Shown here: positions 1 through 11,822 of the stretch, one piece after another
How the letters are laid out: every line of letters begins with the position of its first letter
Numbering within the stretch: the stretch's first letter is position 1
Assembly (NCBI GenBank): GCA_014529385.2
Contig: CM043966.1
Coordinates: 93,507,087 to 93,571,086, forward strand
Length of the DNA: 64,000 nucleotides
Source: Adiantum capillus-veneris
Taxonomy: Eukaryota; Streptophyta; Polypodiopsida; Polypodiales; Pteridaceae
Reading direction: 5' to 3'
Notes under the pieces: model-generated
Seen by the model: only the letters and a program-made list of their open reading frames with translations
Told to the model about the DNA's origin: nothing
Database searches by the model: none
Made by a program: the position numbers and the translations under genes

Positions 1-397
1 TACATACATTCATAAAACCCCCAAAAAGTAATCGAATAATGATAGCGCTTTAGATCTACAATGACTAGGAATTCAATGTCAAATATCTCAATCTTTTGAG
101 TTTTTAAAAACTTAGCTCTGCTCTTTGAACTCATTTCCCCCCATTCCCTCCTACGCATTGTCACACACAAATCTTGAAAGTTCTTTAGTCCATCTCCCTC
201 ACTTCGTCCTGCTGACAGTTTCGAGTAGTCATGTCTTAGACGAGGCTCATAGCTTCTCCACAAAGGGATTCTACAAGGAATCGGAGAGATTTGTATCATA
301 TGCACGTAGAGATATCGCTAGAGTATGAGCCCCTCTATAAGAAAAATAGACAAAACACCATTTCTCAACCTTCAAAGGAGAACTTTAGGTCATAGGC
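1..397. other. No recognisable gene
   Basis: AT-rich sequence with no supported coding region. A 67-codon open frame at 125-328 has no motif and no neighbour support, so it is not called. Confidence 0.5.
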
Positions 398-1474
398 CAT
401 GAAAAGTGTAGACCTTTGGGTGGACATTAGAATGTATCCTAAGCATCCCATCACAAACTCCACTCCACATTTCAAGGATATAACTTCATTGGTGAACTAT
501 GTGGGAGATGGCCACAATGGCATGCATGGCAACACCAGACAGTTGACTGCACAAAATGATGTATTGTAATGAGAGAGAGACATTGCATGCAACAAGAATG
601 TGCGCTTACACTAGATAGTCATGCAATGTGCTCAACAAGTCAAAGGCAACAAGGAAACCATCAAGGATATGCAGCAACTAAGAGAAAAAAAATAGCACTA
701 AATCCTCAACAAGGAGAGGAGAATACAAGACATTGAGAACTTGAAGGTTGGCTCGAGAGAAATTAAGAAAAGAGTGCAAGCCATCGAGTACGTCCATCTA
801 TCCTTCCATATCTCTTACTTTTGGCATGCATGCCAAGATCTTTGCTTCACCCTGACAAGGAAGTGGATCACAACACAACCACTTCTTGTGCTCTTTACGG
901 TCTCATTTGAATCAAAAAAACGTTGCTGGCCTCTTGGATAACAAGCGTTATGGAAAGATCATTTCCAAACAACTTCTCAACCTTTTTTAAAGGAGAACCA
1001 AATCCATGCATGGAATGTTCAGTCAATTTTGGATGAAGATAGTATATTGAATAACGAATACACTGCCATCTACAAGTATGTGACATAATCTGTAGTGCTC
1101 TTCCATTAGGAAAGGGCTCAACTTACTAACTCCTTCTATTCGGGTAGGTGCAAAAACAAGTAAATAAGATTCACATCAAGCACACATTGTTGCCAAACCC
1201 TTTCTCTATTCAAAAGACAAGACATGAAGTGGACAAGAAGGTGCTTCAAATGAATGGAAATCTCTTCCACATTGAATCGACATATAGATTGCTCGCCAAG
1301 AGTGGAGACGAGTATAACAACATTCATTATGATTTGATGGCTCTGCAGACATACATTGTGCAATTGTTCGATGTTACTCTCAAAGATTGCAATGATGTTC
1401 TAAAGTTTGTGATCAAACTAAATGAGTGTGAGCTTCTGAATGAGACAAAGGTTGAGTCACAATCACACTCATGA
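398..1474 (+). pseudogene. Degenerate coding-like sequence of unknown identity
   Basis: I do not recognise a family. Three stretches look like decayed exons on the plus strand: 401-568 (open for about 55 codons), 600-790 (charged, coiled-coil-like, rich in K, E and Q, interrupted by stops) and 1148-1474 (108 codons, rich in K, N, L and H). A plausible splice donor (GAG|GTACG-like) lies near 787. The next possible exon is at 1911-2172, where copia-A is inserted. The whole may be a decayed host gene or an old transposon gene; the sequence does not decide. Confidence 0.25.
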
Positions 1475-1910
1475 ATAGAGCCTTGGATGTAAGCATTGCA
1501 TTTGATGACCCTTGAAACTTTAGAATACCATTTGAGCACAACATTTTCCTTCTTGCAACATTCAAAGTGAGTTGACATTATGTTTAGTTCCAAACAGATT
1601 AAAAGTACCCTTTCAAGTGCCTGCCGAGACTTTGATATATCAAATGGTTTTTCATCAAACTAGTATCCCAAAAGTAATACGCAAACAAAGAAATGAAAAA
1701 CAAAAGATTTTGACGGCATGGGCTCCTTCACAATTGAGTGGCACATGGTTGGAGGCCTAAAGACCTTGAAATGCATGTATAACATTTCCAAAATAGAATT
1801 GAGCAAAATCCGTTGCTTGTATTGCATGGGAGGGGTTAATAGCCTAGACAAGCCGATAATGGAGAAGAGCTCCAAATAGGCATCTTCACAACCCTAACTT
1901 TCAATCTGTT

Positions 1911-2172
1911 TTGGATATCGCACTAGCCAGGGTGCACATATGCACAATGCATGCACTTTGTAGGATAATAGCAAAACTAATGCTTCTCTACATTTGTTTC
2001 GTGTGGAAGAGTCGACTTGCCCCTACAAAGCAAAGGACAATCTCACCCTTAGAGACAATGTTCTCAGAGATGGGTTTGCATGGAGGACATGTTAAGATAG
2101 AGGTGGATGAAAATAGGTATAAGAATGACTGGGATGTTCCAAAGAAACTATCCATTTGTGGTGTGAAAGCGC
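1911..2172 (+). pseudogene. Open frame interrupted by the copia-A insertion (5' part)
   Basis: A frame open from 1911 runs into the copia-A LTR at 2173. When copia-A and one target-site copy are mentally removed, the frame is continuous with 36373 onward except for one early stop, and then stays open to 36706. That continuity suggests this was one reading frame before insertion. No domain is recognised. Confidence 0.3.
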
Positions 2173-2399
2173 TGTTGGAATAAGGGTTGCAGAGAAACGA
2201 ACACGGCTTGGCGAAGACGAAGGAAGCTCAAGGCACACAATAGAGAGTGTGTTACTTAGTGTGCAATGGAAAGATAGATAGCCCTAGAGTGATGGGCATA
2301 TATACAATGCACCGGAAAAAAAACCTCCTAAAGAGGGAAAAAATGTTGCGGTGGTCCTAGTGTGTTCACACACATCACTACTACATGTATATGGTAACA
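2173..2399 (-). repeat. copia-A 3' LTR
   Basis: 227 bp, starts TGTTGGAAT and ends GGTAACA on the plus strand. It is near-identical to 36146-36372; differences are mostly transitions. Confidence 0.93.
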
Positions 2400-2411
2400 A
2401 ATCTCCCCTAG
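2400..2411 (-). promoter_or_regulatory. copia-A polypurine tract
   Basis: Minus strand reads CTAGGGGAGATT immediately before the 3' LTR. This is the expected position of the plus-strand DNA primer. Confidence 0.75.
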
Positions 2412-2768
2412 AGTGATGCGGTGAACGAGAGCTGGCACATGAGTAAAGGGAAGTGCCATGCCCTGAAGACATGATCAGTCCACAAAGGGGAGTAAGCCCA
2501 AAGCTTTGCGGAAAGCTTCAAGCTTCTCACGAGACAATGCCTTTGTGAAAAGATCTGCAAGGTTGTCCTACGTTGGCACATAAGCCAAGTTAATCTCTCC
2601 TGCTGAGAGCCTCTCCCTGACATAGTGGCAATGCACCTCAAAGTGCTTTGTGCGAGCATGAAAAACTGGGTTCCTTGCAACTGCCAATGCACTCTGCTGT
2701 CAGTGTAGTGTTGGCAGTGTCCTCTCCAACACCCAAATCAGCCATAAGGCGTCTGAGCCATACACACT
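2412..2768 (-). pseudogene. copia-A RNase H, C-terminal part
   Basis: The minus strand encodes the end of a copia RNase H: a W-L-R-R-L segment near 2755, then HFEVHCHYVRE near 2640, followed by an N-LADLFTKAL motif near 2555 and a stop near 2470. One in-frame TAG sits between Y-V-P-T and D-N-L-A. The upstream half of RNase H and the end of RT are absent because G1 is inserted at 2769 and the far junction (33239) is a deletion. Confidence 0.85.
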
Positions 2769-3660
2769 TGTTAGAAACTGGACACACCCTACGGAAAATG
2801 ATGGCTCGGCATATTATTATTTTTTGTAATTATTCATTTATTGAGAAAAAACCAACATTTCACCTTGTAAATATTGGGGCTTACAGAAGTTTCCAGATTG
2901 TATCCCAGTTTTGACATTTAGATTGAGTAGATGGTTAAGTTGGAACATTAGGGTTTGAGAATTGTAAGGTATTTATACCACTTTTTGACCTTAATGAAAA
3001 AACCTTTGTCATTTTAAAAAGTTTGAAGTCTGTGAGTGAGCGTACTGTGTACGAGAGAGAGTGAGAGCTTCATCTTGATGCTACGCGTGTACCGGTGGTC
3101 GGAATCGAGTGCGGAGAAGTGCAGCGTGTTGCCCCCAACGAGAGCTACGCGCCAATACCTACATTGTGCGCGTACGGTCTGGTTTTGCGAGCTCCATCTA
3201 CGAGCTCCATCTGGTGATTCGGTGAGCATACGTTGTCCGATTTTGCATTGCAACATATCATCGCGTTCGCATTGAGTAGAGCTACACATTAGGCACTTTA
3301 GTTTTTGGAAACGACGACCTGCAAATTTCGGCCAGACATCCCACGTGATTTTGCACCAGATGTTTTGGGTTGGGATTTTGGTTCATAGACCTTAGGGAGA
3401 GCGACCTAGTGGTGTTAGTAGGGTCTCCTTCAAGTTCTGTGGTGTTTCGAGATTGTTTGATGGGTCTTCGGCTGTGGAAAGTGTCCTAGGAAGTTTCCTC
3501 TTATGCACTCATGAAGGCTGTAGCTTTGACATCGGGTAGAGACCTCTGTAGGAATTAGTTAGGAGTCGGTCGAGTGTAGGTTGACACCCTATGCTTGCTT
3601 CCACGCGCCTGCGGGTCGAGCTTCGTCCTTAGTTGACAAATCTTGTTAGGTGAGTTCTCG
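2769..3660 (+). repeat. G1 5' LTR (right end uncertain)
   Basis: Starts TGTTAGAAACTGG. Nucleotides 2769-3230 match 32782-33238 closely. Further similarity to the G2 LTR (a tract with CGCCTGCGGGTC near 3607 and TGAGTTCTCGCT near 3650, compared with the minus strand near 54060 and 54015) shows that the LTR extends to at least 3660. The exact end and a primer-binding site could not be located. Confidence 0.75.
2970..2978 (+). promoter_or_regulatory. G1 5' LTR TATA-like box
   Basis: TATTTATAC about 200 bp into the LTR; the same motif occurs at 32983-32991 in the 3' LTR and TATATAAG at the matching place in the G2 LTR. Confidence 0.5.
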
Positions 3661-5288
3661 CTGTGTTGACTTAGGTAGACTGAGATAGTTTAGGTCTTAG
3701 TTGAGTTGATAAGTAGTAGTTGGAGTGGTAGAAGCGGTGAAAAAAGAGCTTGAGAGTCCGGAGAGACCAGGAAGCAACCAAAACACCATTATCACCATTT
3801 CACATGATGAGTAGGAGTAGAATAAGTAGGACATCATGATTCAGGATCTAGAGCACTTCATGCATGTATACTTGCTTGTTAGATTCATCACAAGGTTGTA
3901 AAAGACGCAAAAGAGTGTTTGAAAGCTGAAGTGAAGTCCAAAAGTTACTGTGAGTGTTTCTGATAGAGCTACAGAGCATCGGGAGCATTTCTGTCAGAAA
4001 AAATTTAATTTAGGAGACATCCTATGCGTAGGATGTCTATAGGCTAATCTGGTGGGAATTTTGGAATTTTGACTTGATCAGTATGTTCAGAAGGTAGGTT
4101 TTACCCTGTTTTCACCTGGAAAGTGGAAATTTGACCATATCTTGACAGGATAAGGCCAGATATACTGAAATTGCCAGACATCCTACCCAAACAGTGCCAA
4201 GGTATTATTTTAAGACCAAAACCATAGGATGGCTTCATGAGCATGATCTGCATGATATATTGAGTGACTGAGAGAGGTTTCATCTCATTTGGGTGAGAAA
4301 ATGGGTTCTAAGCAGACTTTAGCACTTTTGATTGAAAAAGGCTAGAATAGCTAAAATTGGGGACTTTTGAAATCCAAACCAAAATCTAAACATACCACTA
4401 GGTTGCTGACATCAAGAGGAAGCTGTGGATCAAGTCTGGGGTCAAACGGACCAAAGAGACATCCTACGCCTAGGATGTCATCTGTGTGATTTTGCACCCC
4501 AAACCTAATTTTGAGCATACCAAAGTGATTAGCATCTCAAGGAGAGTCTGTGCTTTGCATTTGAAGCCATTCAGAGCAAAAAGACATGCTATGCGTAGAA
4601 TGTCTAAAGCAAGAAATTGAAGCCAGATACTGACTGTAGGCCTAGCAGGGTGTTGTATAGCCTGAGGCCTCCTAGTCAATTTTGGTCCAAATTGGAGTTG
4701 ATTAGACTGATCAAGACCAGTAGTAGGCTGTCGGAATAGATTTCTGATCCATTGACCAGCTTATAGGTGTCCAAATTAAAAAGTGACAACAGATGTGGAC
4801 TCAGCACATCAAGGGGAATCCATAGTGCAAAAATCCAGGCAAAACAGAGCAGGAGACATCCTACGCGTAGGATGTCTACTGGGGCTTAGTGAAGAGAAAA
4901 TTTGACTGAGCTTATACAGTGAGGTTCCATTTGGCTTAAGGGTTCTAGAACTTCTTTCAGAAGTGAATTTGGTCCTTGTTTGACGTTTTGACGGACCAAA
5001 GACCGAATTCAGACTTTTCACGTAAATTGACCAACATCCGAGGGAAGTAAAGTTCCAGATTAGTAGACCTAATCCAGAACATCATCAGTGTATAAAATAC
5101 AGTAGTAGTTGAGGTTAACTCTCCAGTTATACCAATCATTACTAAAATCACCTCTAGCGGATTAAATGCTTTGATTCGATTGCTGAAATTAAACACTTGT
5201 GTACAGGTATATTCAGCAGAGCAAAGCAAGAAGTTGTGCGGAGACTGATCCTCTGCCAGGTGAGTGGTTGGATTTGTAATAAATTGCA
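3661..5288 (+). other. G1 leader (LTR tail and untranslated region)
   Basis: No coding region. It contains four 22-bp palindromes and one half-site (separate entry) and a strong splice-donor consensus CAG|GTGAGT at 5259/5260, 29 bp before the first gag codon. No tRNA-complementary primer site could be recognised. Confidence 0.55.
4016..4876 (+). repeat. Palindrome array in the G1 leader
   Basis: 22-bp palindromes with arm GACATCCTACG at 4016-4037 (one change), 4458-4479 (one change), 4583-4604 (three changes) and 4855-4876 (perfect), plus a half-site at 4177-4186. Start-to-start distances are 161, 281, 125 and 272 bp. The same palindrome recurs in the G1 intron. Confidence 0.85.
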
Positions 5289-5540
5289 TTGATAAGTTTG
5301 ATGAATTTAAGATCAAGAAGATACATTTTTAGAGACCAAAAGGTGGCAGGAGACCAAGGTAGCTTAGTGTCCACCGAGGAGAGTGTAACTCAGGCAAGGC
5401 TAGATCCACTAGCACCGATTATCGAGGAGGGTAGTGATACTGACACTTCATTAGAAAAATCCTTCTTCATGATGGGTAGTCAACAACCAGGAGGTTTCAC
5501 TTATGACGGACCAATGCCAGGAGGAAGCACCTCCCTAAAT
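5289..5540 (+). pseudogene. G1 gag, N-terminal piece
   Basis: Open frame starting at ATG 5289, interrupted after 84 codons by the CACTA element. The codon at 5538-5540 (AAT) is the target duplication. The same frame resumes at 12716, so this is the start of gag as it was before the CACTA inserted. The piece is acidic and Gly/Pro/Ser-rich toward its end, with no named domain. Confidence 0.7.
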
Positions 5541-5562
5541 CACTACAACACTAAATGAAGAT

Positions 5563-5725
5563 ATCGACGCGTATATATCGACGGCCATGCTTTTCCACGC
5601 GTATATCGACGACATTAGCGGGCGTCGCTATATGCGTCGCTATACACGTCGCAGTGTGCATCGATATACGCGTGGAAAGGCTTTTATTTTCCACGCGTAT
5701 AGCGATGCGTATATCGATGCAAAAA
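5563..5725. repeat. CACTA left subterminal repeats
   Basis: Repeated short motifs related to CGTCGCTATA and CACGCGTATA in direct and inverted orientation, matching the set at the right end. Confidence 0.75.
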
Positions 5726-5880
5726 AAATTGGGGAAAAAAAGTGAAACCCGCGCGCAGGGGCCATTTTCGCCTGCTCGGGTCTTGGCCGAAACCTGCTGC
5801 GCAGGTATTATGTCCATCTCCACCCTCCCCAACCCCTCTCTCTCTCTCTCTCTACCTCTACATCGTGTGTGTGTGTGTAG

Positions 5881-5884
<4 letters not shown>

Positions 5885-5938
<54 letters not shown>
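5885..5938. repeat. (GA)n microsatellite
   Basis: About 27 GA units, close to the end of a LINE-like 3' tail. Confidence 0.95.
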
Positions 5939-5941
<3 letters not shown>

Positions 5942-5999
5942 AATGTATGCTTAGGAAATTAAAATTAAAGAAAAAAAATTAAAGAGAGAAATGAAATGA

Positions 6000-6320
6000 A
6001 ATGTTATATTAAAGTCTTCGAAAGGCCAAATTGACCTATGAGACATGAGACAAGAAAGTTACAATGTGATGGATCTGATACAAAGTCAGAGTAAGAAGAT
6101 GACAAAATAAAATATTATGGAATCCTAAACTGCTGGGTGTGGACTAAACGGCTAAACGAGCTAGTTGGGATAGGTAGATCTCCTCCATGGTCAGTACTCT
6201 GACCAGGCGTTGTGCATGTCGAGCCAAAGTGACCTAGCTAGATCCTCTAATGCAGCCTCTGTCGATGTTGTGTAGTCCTCCGCAGTCGTGGGCGTCTAGA
6301 TCTCCCTAGATCAGTCGCTC
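6000..6320 (-). mobile_element. LINE 3'-end fragment inside the CACTA element
   Basis: Minus-strand sequence ending near 6000 resembles the 3' end of the full LINE at 40810-40870. Both contain a run like TGACCTATG, then AAAGTTACA and GTGAT (plus-strand reading), and both are followed by a GA/CT array. One frame shows a short open end before a stop at about 6198, as expected for the end of ORF2. A 5'-truncated insertion is the likely origin. Confidence 0.45.
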
Positions 6321-6342
6321 GTTCGATCATTAGAGAGATAGG

Positions 6343-6371
6343 GAAGTAGAGAGCGAGAGAGAGAGAGAGGT

Positions 6372-6464
<93 letters not shown>

Positions 6465-6492
6465 TAGGAAATAGAGAGATAGAGAAAGAGAG

Positions 6493-6578
<86 letters not shown>

Positions 6579-6800
6579 GGAAGTGGAGCTCCAGGAGTTA
6601 TGGCAGAGAAATAGGAAAATAGAGAAATAGAGAGAGATAGGAAAATAGGGAAATAGAGAGAGAAAGAGAGATAGCGAGAGCGAGATCGAGAGAGAGAGAG
6701 AGAGAGAAAGAGAGATAGCGAGAGCGAGATCGAGAGAGAGAGAGAAAGAGAGATAGCGAGAGCGAGAGCGAGATCGAGAGAGAAAGAACGAGAGATAGGG
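6343..6800. repeat. Compound (GA)n/(AT)n low-complexity block
   Basis: GA arrays at 6354-6480 and 6540-6574, an (AT)n run at 6493-6539, then degenerate copies of GAGATAGCGAGAGCGAGATC at 6668-6780. Frames through it give Ser/Leu-only translations and are not genes. Confidence 0.95.
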
Positions 6801-7027
6801 TACGTAGACAAAGAAGAAACTATGGAACTAAAAGAGGCAAAGGGGTTTTGCCTGCTACATGCATTGCCATGTACACCTGGGAGTGCACGTATGTGTCTAC
6901 CCATATAGGATTTGACCAATAAAGACGAGATTTTGACTCGGTGGTCCTGATCTCCGTACACCTCTGGACCGAGGTGTATGGAGATTGGGCAAGACTAGAG
7001 AATGCGAGGTAGTTTACATTGTGAGGA

Positions 7028-7039
7028 GTATATATATAT

Positions 7040-7092
<53 letters not shown>
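7028..7092. repeat. (AT)n microsatellite
   Basis: About 30 AT units just upstream of the transposase start codon. Confidence 0.95.
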
Positions 7093-7096
<4 letters not shown>

Positions 7097-7117
7097 CAAC
7101 ATTCATAATCATTGTAG

Positions 7118-10100
7118 ATGGCAACGTCATCAACTAACATGGAGGAAAAGATTGCATGCTCGTGCACGCTCTGCAAGTATCAAATCCTGCACAAGCATAG
7201 GATATGTAATGAGCATGTGCACAAGTACGAAGAGTTTGCTAGAGAAACCGTACAGAATCTGCGATACGACTCCTACAGAACGGGCATTGATTTCCGCGAC
7301 ATAGCACCTACATCTGAGAGAGAGAGAAAAAAGATTATGCGTGAAGGTCCGACCAATATAGAGCCACGGATGGAAGCAAAAAAGGGCTTACAGACAGAAG
7401 ACGACGGCATGGAGGAGATGCTGGATGCCTTCTTCCAGACAAGCGAGGAGAACGTGAACGAAGCAGCACCAGAAGCCGTGCGCCTATCTTCTGAAGACAT
7501 GTTGAGGAAGTTGGCACATCAACCAATCTATGAAGGCGCCAAAATATCTGTGCTTCGTACTTGTCTGGCGTTTTTGAATCTTCAGTCAGTGTACGGGTGG
7601 TCAGATGCAAGCGTCACTGCTTTGGTTAGGTACGTAATTTACAAAAGAGATTTTCCGATTGCAACGGTGATGTGCTCGGAGAGCTTTTTAATTTAATGTG
7701 GCTTAAACAGGTTATTGCGGGAGCAACTTCTCCCGGATGGCAATGAAATGCCCCCCTCCAGGCCAGACGCAAAGCAACTTCTGACCTCAGTTGGCTTGGA
7801 CTACAACAAGATTCATGCATGTCCAAATGATTGCATTCTTTTTCGCAATGAATTTGCAGATTGTCTGTCGTGTCCTAAGTGCAGAGCAATGCACTACAAA
7901 CAAGATGCAGTTGGCGAGACAGTGCCAGCTAAAGTGTTGCGGCATTTTCCTATTATTCCTAGGATAAAAAACATGTTTCGTTGTGGTTCCATTGCAAAGT
8001 TGATGCTGTGGCATTCTACGAATAGATCCACTGACGCAACATTTAGGGTGCCCGCTGATTCGAAGGCTTGGAGGCACATTGAAGATACCTGGCCACATTT
8101 TAAGAGTGAACCACGCAATTTGCGTTTGGGCATGGCAATGGATGGAGTCAATCCATTTGGCTTGAGAAGCTCGTCATGGAGCACTTGGCCTGTGTGCCTT
8201 ATCAATTACAACCTCCTGCCGTGGCTTGCTATCAAGAAGGGTCATTTGATTTTAAGCTTGATTATACCTGGTAAGTTCAAGGAAAAAAACATGGATGTTT
8301 ATCTAGCTCCACTAGTTGACGAGCTCCAGGAGTTATGGCATGGGATCGACATAGCAGATGTGGTTGAACCAGTAGGACAACAGCATGCAAGGATCCATGG
8401 ACTTCTTATGTGGACTATGCATGATTGGCCACGATACGGAGAAGCTTCTGGTAATGGTTATTGATTTACAAAATTCTTGCTATTCGCAAGCCCTTTGCCA
8501 TGGCCTGATTCATGCTTTGATATATGCAGGACTAACAACTTCGGGATACAATGCATGTCCAATTTGCGGGCAGTCTTTGGATGTGCGCTATTCTACCTCT
8601 CTTCAAAAGACAATTTATCAAGGCCACCACCGTTATCTTCCAGATGGCCATCACTTGCGCGAAGGCCAGCTTGGTCGCGTCGAATGTCGTCCTATGCATG
8701 TACAAGAGTGGCGTCGCCGATGGGAGCAACATGAGGGGCAACCTGTTCCAGGAATGAAATATTTGTCCATTCTCCATACGTTGCCGTACTGGGGTGATCT
8801 ACTAATTAACCATTTGCTGGATCCAATGCATATATTCAAGAATGTGGGAGAGCTCCTCTAGAAGACAATCATGGGAATGAAAGACAATCGAGCTTCACGA
8901 GATGATTTGCAGTCGGTTGGAAAGATGCCAGAGCTGTGGCCTTTCACCAATGCAGCTGGTCAGACAAAACTTCCAAGAGCGCCATGGGTATTGCTAAAAA
9001 ACGAAGAGCGACAAGTGAAAAGGGTGATTTCAGAGTTCAGGACACCAACAGGATATATGCGATGTCTCAAGACAGCATTCACCCGTGACGATCAACTGTT
9101 AGGGTTGAAATCGCACGACTGGCATAAGTTCTTGCAATTCATTCTTCCAATTGCGATCAAGGGGTGTTTAACGGAGGAGGTGCGGACCTGCATATACAAG
9201 ATTTCAGAGCTAGTGCGGTGGATCTCTTGCAAGGAGATACGGGAGGAATCTATTGCAGTCACAAGGGCTAACTCCATTGAGGCAGTTTGCATGATTGAGA
9301 AGTATCTACCCACAAGCTACCTCACTATCCAAATGCACTTGCTCGTCCATGTAGTAGATGAGGTTGCAGTGGCAGGTACAGTCCGCAGCCGTTGGATGTT
9401 CTTTCTAGAGCGGTTCATGAAAACATTTAAGGGTTTTGTTCGCCAAAAAGCCGTCCAGAGGGGAGCATGGCAGAAGGATGGTTGGTGCAAGAGTCTCTTG
9501 TATTGACGACCGAATTTCTATCCGTTTCTAACCCAGAAATGCCTCGACTCTGGAGCGATGAGGAGGATGCAAGACTAGTGGGAGAGGAGCCGCAAGGGCA
9601 AGGGGTGCCGAAGAAAATGAACCTGGCCATGCGAGAAAAGATCATGAAGTTCTGTATACTAAATTCAGCGCCGATGCAAAAATGGCTTGAAAGGTACGAA
9701 GAAGAGAAAGAGAGACGCAATCTAGAGCGACAGGATTTCAGGCGAAGTCGAACGACTACAGGCTTACCCTTGCCAGACTATCTCGCTCCTCTACCTGAAT
9801 TCCCTACAATGGCATGGTTGGACAAGACAGTGAGAGCAGCTCGACAGATCGGAGAACCCATATCTCTAGAAGAGGAAGAGCTGGCTATTGGATGTGACTG
9901 GAAGTATCATACATACATGGCACTGTGGTCGCATGGAAAGCATTTCAGAACACAACAAATTGACAGCAGAAGAAACACGTTTGACAGTGGGGTAATGGTT
10001 AGTTTAATGCAAAAGAGCAGGGCCAATGCTAGAGACACGAATGAGAGCACTAGCAACCTGGATTACTATGGTCTGGTGTCAGATATCCTGAAAGTAAGCT

Positions 10101-10612
10101 TCAGGCGGTTTGAGATGTTTTTGTTGGATGTGAAGTGGTTCAAGGTGATTACTTCTGGTCGCAATGCAACGGTACGCAGAGATGGAAACAAACTTGTGCA
10201 AATAGATTCTACAAAGATTTGGACAGATGCGAGCGACACATTTGCTCTCCCCAAACATTGCGAGCAAGTGGTCTTTGTACTGGACCCTCGAGAGCGACAA
10301 TGGTGGTTTGTGGTTCAGGTTGCTCCAAGAAATAAACAAGTATTTGAAGGGCAAGATCTCCTAGAGGAAAGTCAGTCAGATGATGTCCATACTACTGTGA
10401 CATTAGATGAGATGGACGAAGGTATGGCAGAGGAAGCTGACATATATACGAGGGATGACGCAGACGAGCCAGAATTGACACTTGTAGATGAAGAAGCAAT
10501 GGATGAAGACAATCTTCCAGAACGAGTTGGGGTAGAGTTATGTTTGCAATTAGAGATAGACGATAATACGGTGCAAGATCTTATCGATGATGCCTCACTC
10601 GTCAAGGCCTAG
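7118..10612 (+). pseudogene. CACTA TNP2-type transposase, disrupted
   Basis: Catalyses excision and integration of CACTA elements. Exon 1 is 7118-7629, exon 2 is 7711-8450 and exon 3 starts at 8530. Both introns (7630-7710 and 8451-8529, about 80 bp) have GT-AG ends and restore the frame exactly. Exon 2 holds the TNP2 signature region: FRCGSIAKLMLWH near 7971 and DGVNPFG near 8141, followed by the conserved tract ending in a D-V-Y-L motif near 8295. Exon 3 has NACPICG near 8550, a DUF4218-like region at 9100-9440 and, after a frameshift at about 9450, a DUF4216-like region near 10090-10330 with an acidic tail. Damage: TAG at 8859 and the frameshift. Confidence 0.9.
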
Positions 10613-10710
10613 GCCTGTAAGTGTTTGTGTGAAGACTTTGATTTAAAGTTAAGCTTAAAGTTAATTTAAACAACTGTGTTCTGACGCTTTATTTTACTTT
10701 CTTTGTGCAG

Positions 10711-11822
10711 GACTTTAGTATGGCAGACGAGATTCCAGATCCCGCTTCCATGAGTGCAGATGCATTCATGGGCTTCGTTACACGGATGACGCCTGCTCAG
10801 ATGGCAGAGGCTTCTCAGTACTGGGTAGCCAGAGGCACGGGTACTACGCCTCCAGGCTTCACACCCGAGGGTACGACGCCTAGGGGGGGGACGCCTACGG
10901 GGTTCAGGACGCCTATGGGTACGACGCCTTCTTCTCCCATCACAGCCGCTTCAACACCTAGGGGTGGGGCAGAGGCGGGTACATCCTCATCTCCGTAGCA
11001 CAGGTGCACTCACCGATCTCGACGATTGTCAGGTGGAGGTGGTGGTTGTTGTGGAGGAGGGCCCACAGATGCTTCGACCCCTCCTCACTCACGACCCCCG
11101 TCCTACCCAGACACACCTCTCGACACACCTCGGACACCTTGGGGGGCACACGATCCTAGTGCCTCCAAGCTCTATATTGTACGGGGAGATGGTTCTGTTG
11201 ACATGGATAGAGTCGGGACTGAGATGCGACAGCGGATTCGCCAGCTCGTGGAGCTGCAGTTTTCGACCAGCATTCTGACGTCTTGGGATCAACAAGAAAA
11301 GGAAAAAGTCACTTACATAGTGGAGACCATCCTGAGAGAGTACCAACATGCTCCGGGTTCTTTCGTTGTTCTAGTGCGGTGGATCAAGGGTGTTGCACGG
11401 GACACCTTGAAACATTGACGAGATGCAGCTCGGAAGGCTTTCAGGACCGGCTCGCCGAAGACTTCGGGCATCCCACCCGAGACGTGGCTGTAGATCAGGG
11501 AGGATGAGCGGACAGCGGCCACGCGGTTCAGACAGCAGCGTGAGGCCGCGCAGGTACGACAGATGACTAGGGGGACATCTCATCTTGGCAGCGGAGGCTT
11601 CGACACCTTTCGCTATGAGTTTGTGAGTTTCTAATCCAATCTTAACTATGGCATTTTTTAAAATGCGATGAATCATGTATTCTTATTACTTTGATTTTTG
11701 TATAAACGCAGAATCTTGTGATGCATCGAGCTCCAACACGCGAGGAGGAGTCAAATGGATATCGCAGAGGTATCTATGAAGTACTGAATGATCTTGAAGC
11801 TTCAGGAGAGCCTGTAGACTAG
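10711..11822 (+). pseudogene. CACTA second gene, TNPA/Transposase_24-like, disrupted
   Basis: Follows a GTGCAG acceptor at 10710. The N-terminal part (to 10995) is a Gly/Thr/Pro repeat region with many T-P-R/T-P-M units. The frame continues past a TAG at 10996, then shows a charged helical region (11160-11415), TGA at 11416, and a segment with GIPPETWL near 11464 and a T-S-H-L-G-S-G-G ending near 11600, which resembles the domain found in the second gene of plant En/Spm elements. An intron at 11623-11711 (GTGAGT...GCAG) joins in frame to a last exon ending at TAG 11820. Three in-frame stops. The family assignment is by position and general likeness. Confidence 0.6.

Noticed and set aside
2408-2692. 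94-codon minus frame over the copia-A end
   Set aside because: It starts out of frame with the true RNase H reading, which is broken by one TAG.
6311-6961. 216-codon minus-strand frame rich in Ser and Leu
   Set aside because: It is the translation of GA/CT microsatellites; the same holds for frames at 40411-40837, 45389-45663 and 33027-33305 (Arg/Glu or Ser/Leu repeats).
7273-7610. Minus-strand frames over the CACTA first exon
   Set aside because: Antisense shadows of a transposase exon whose splice sites and frame are consistent on the plus strand.
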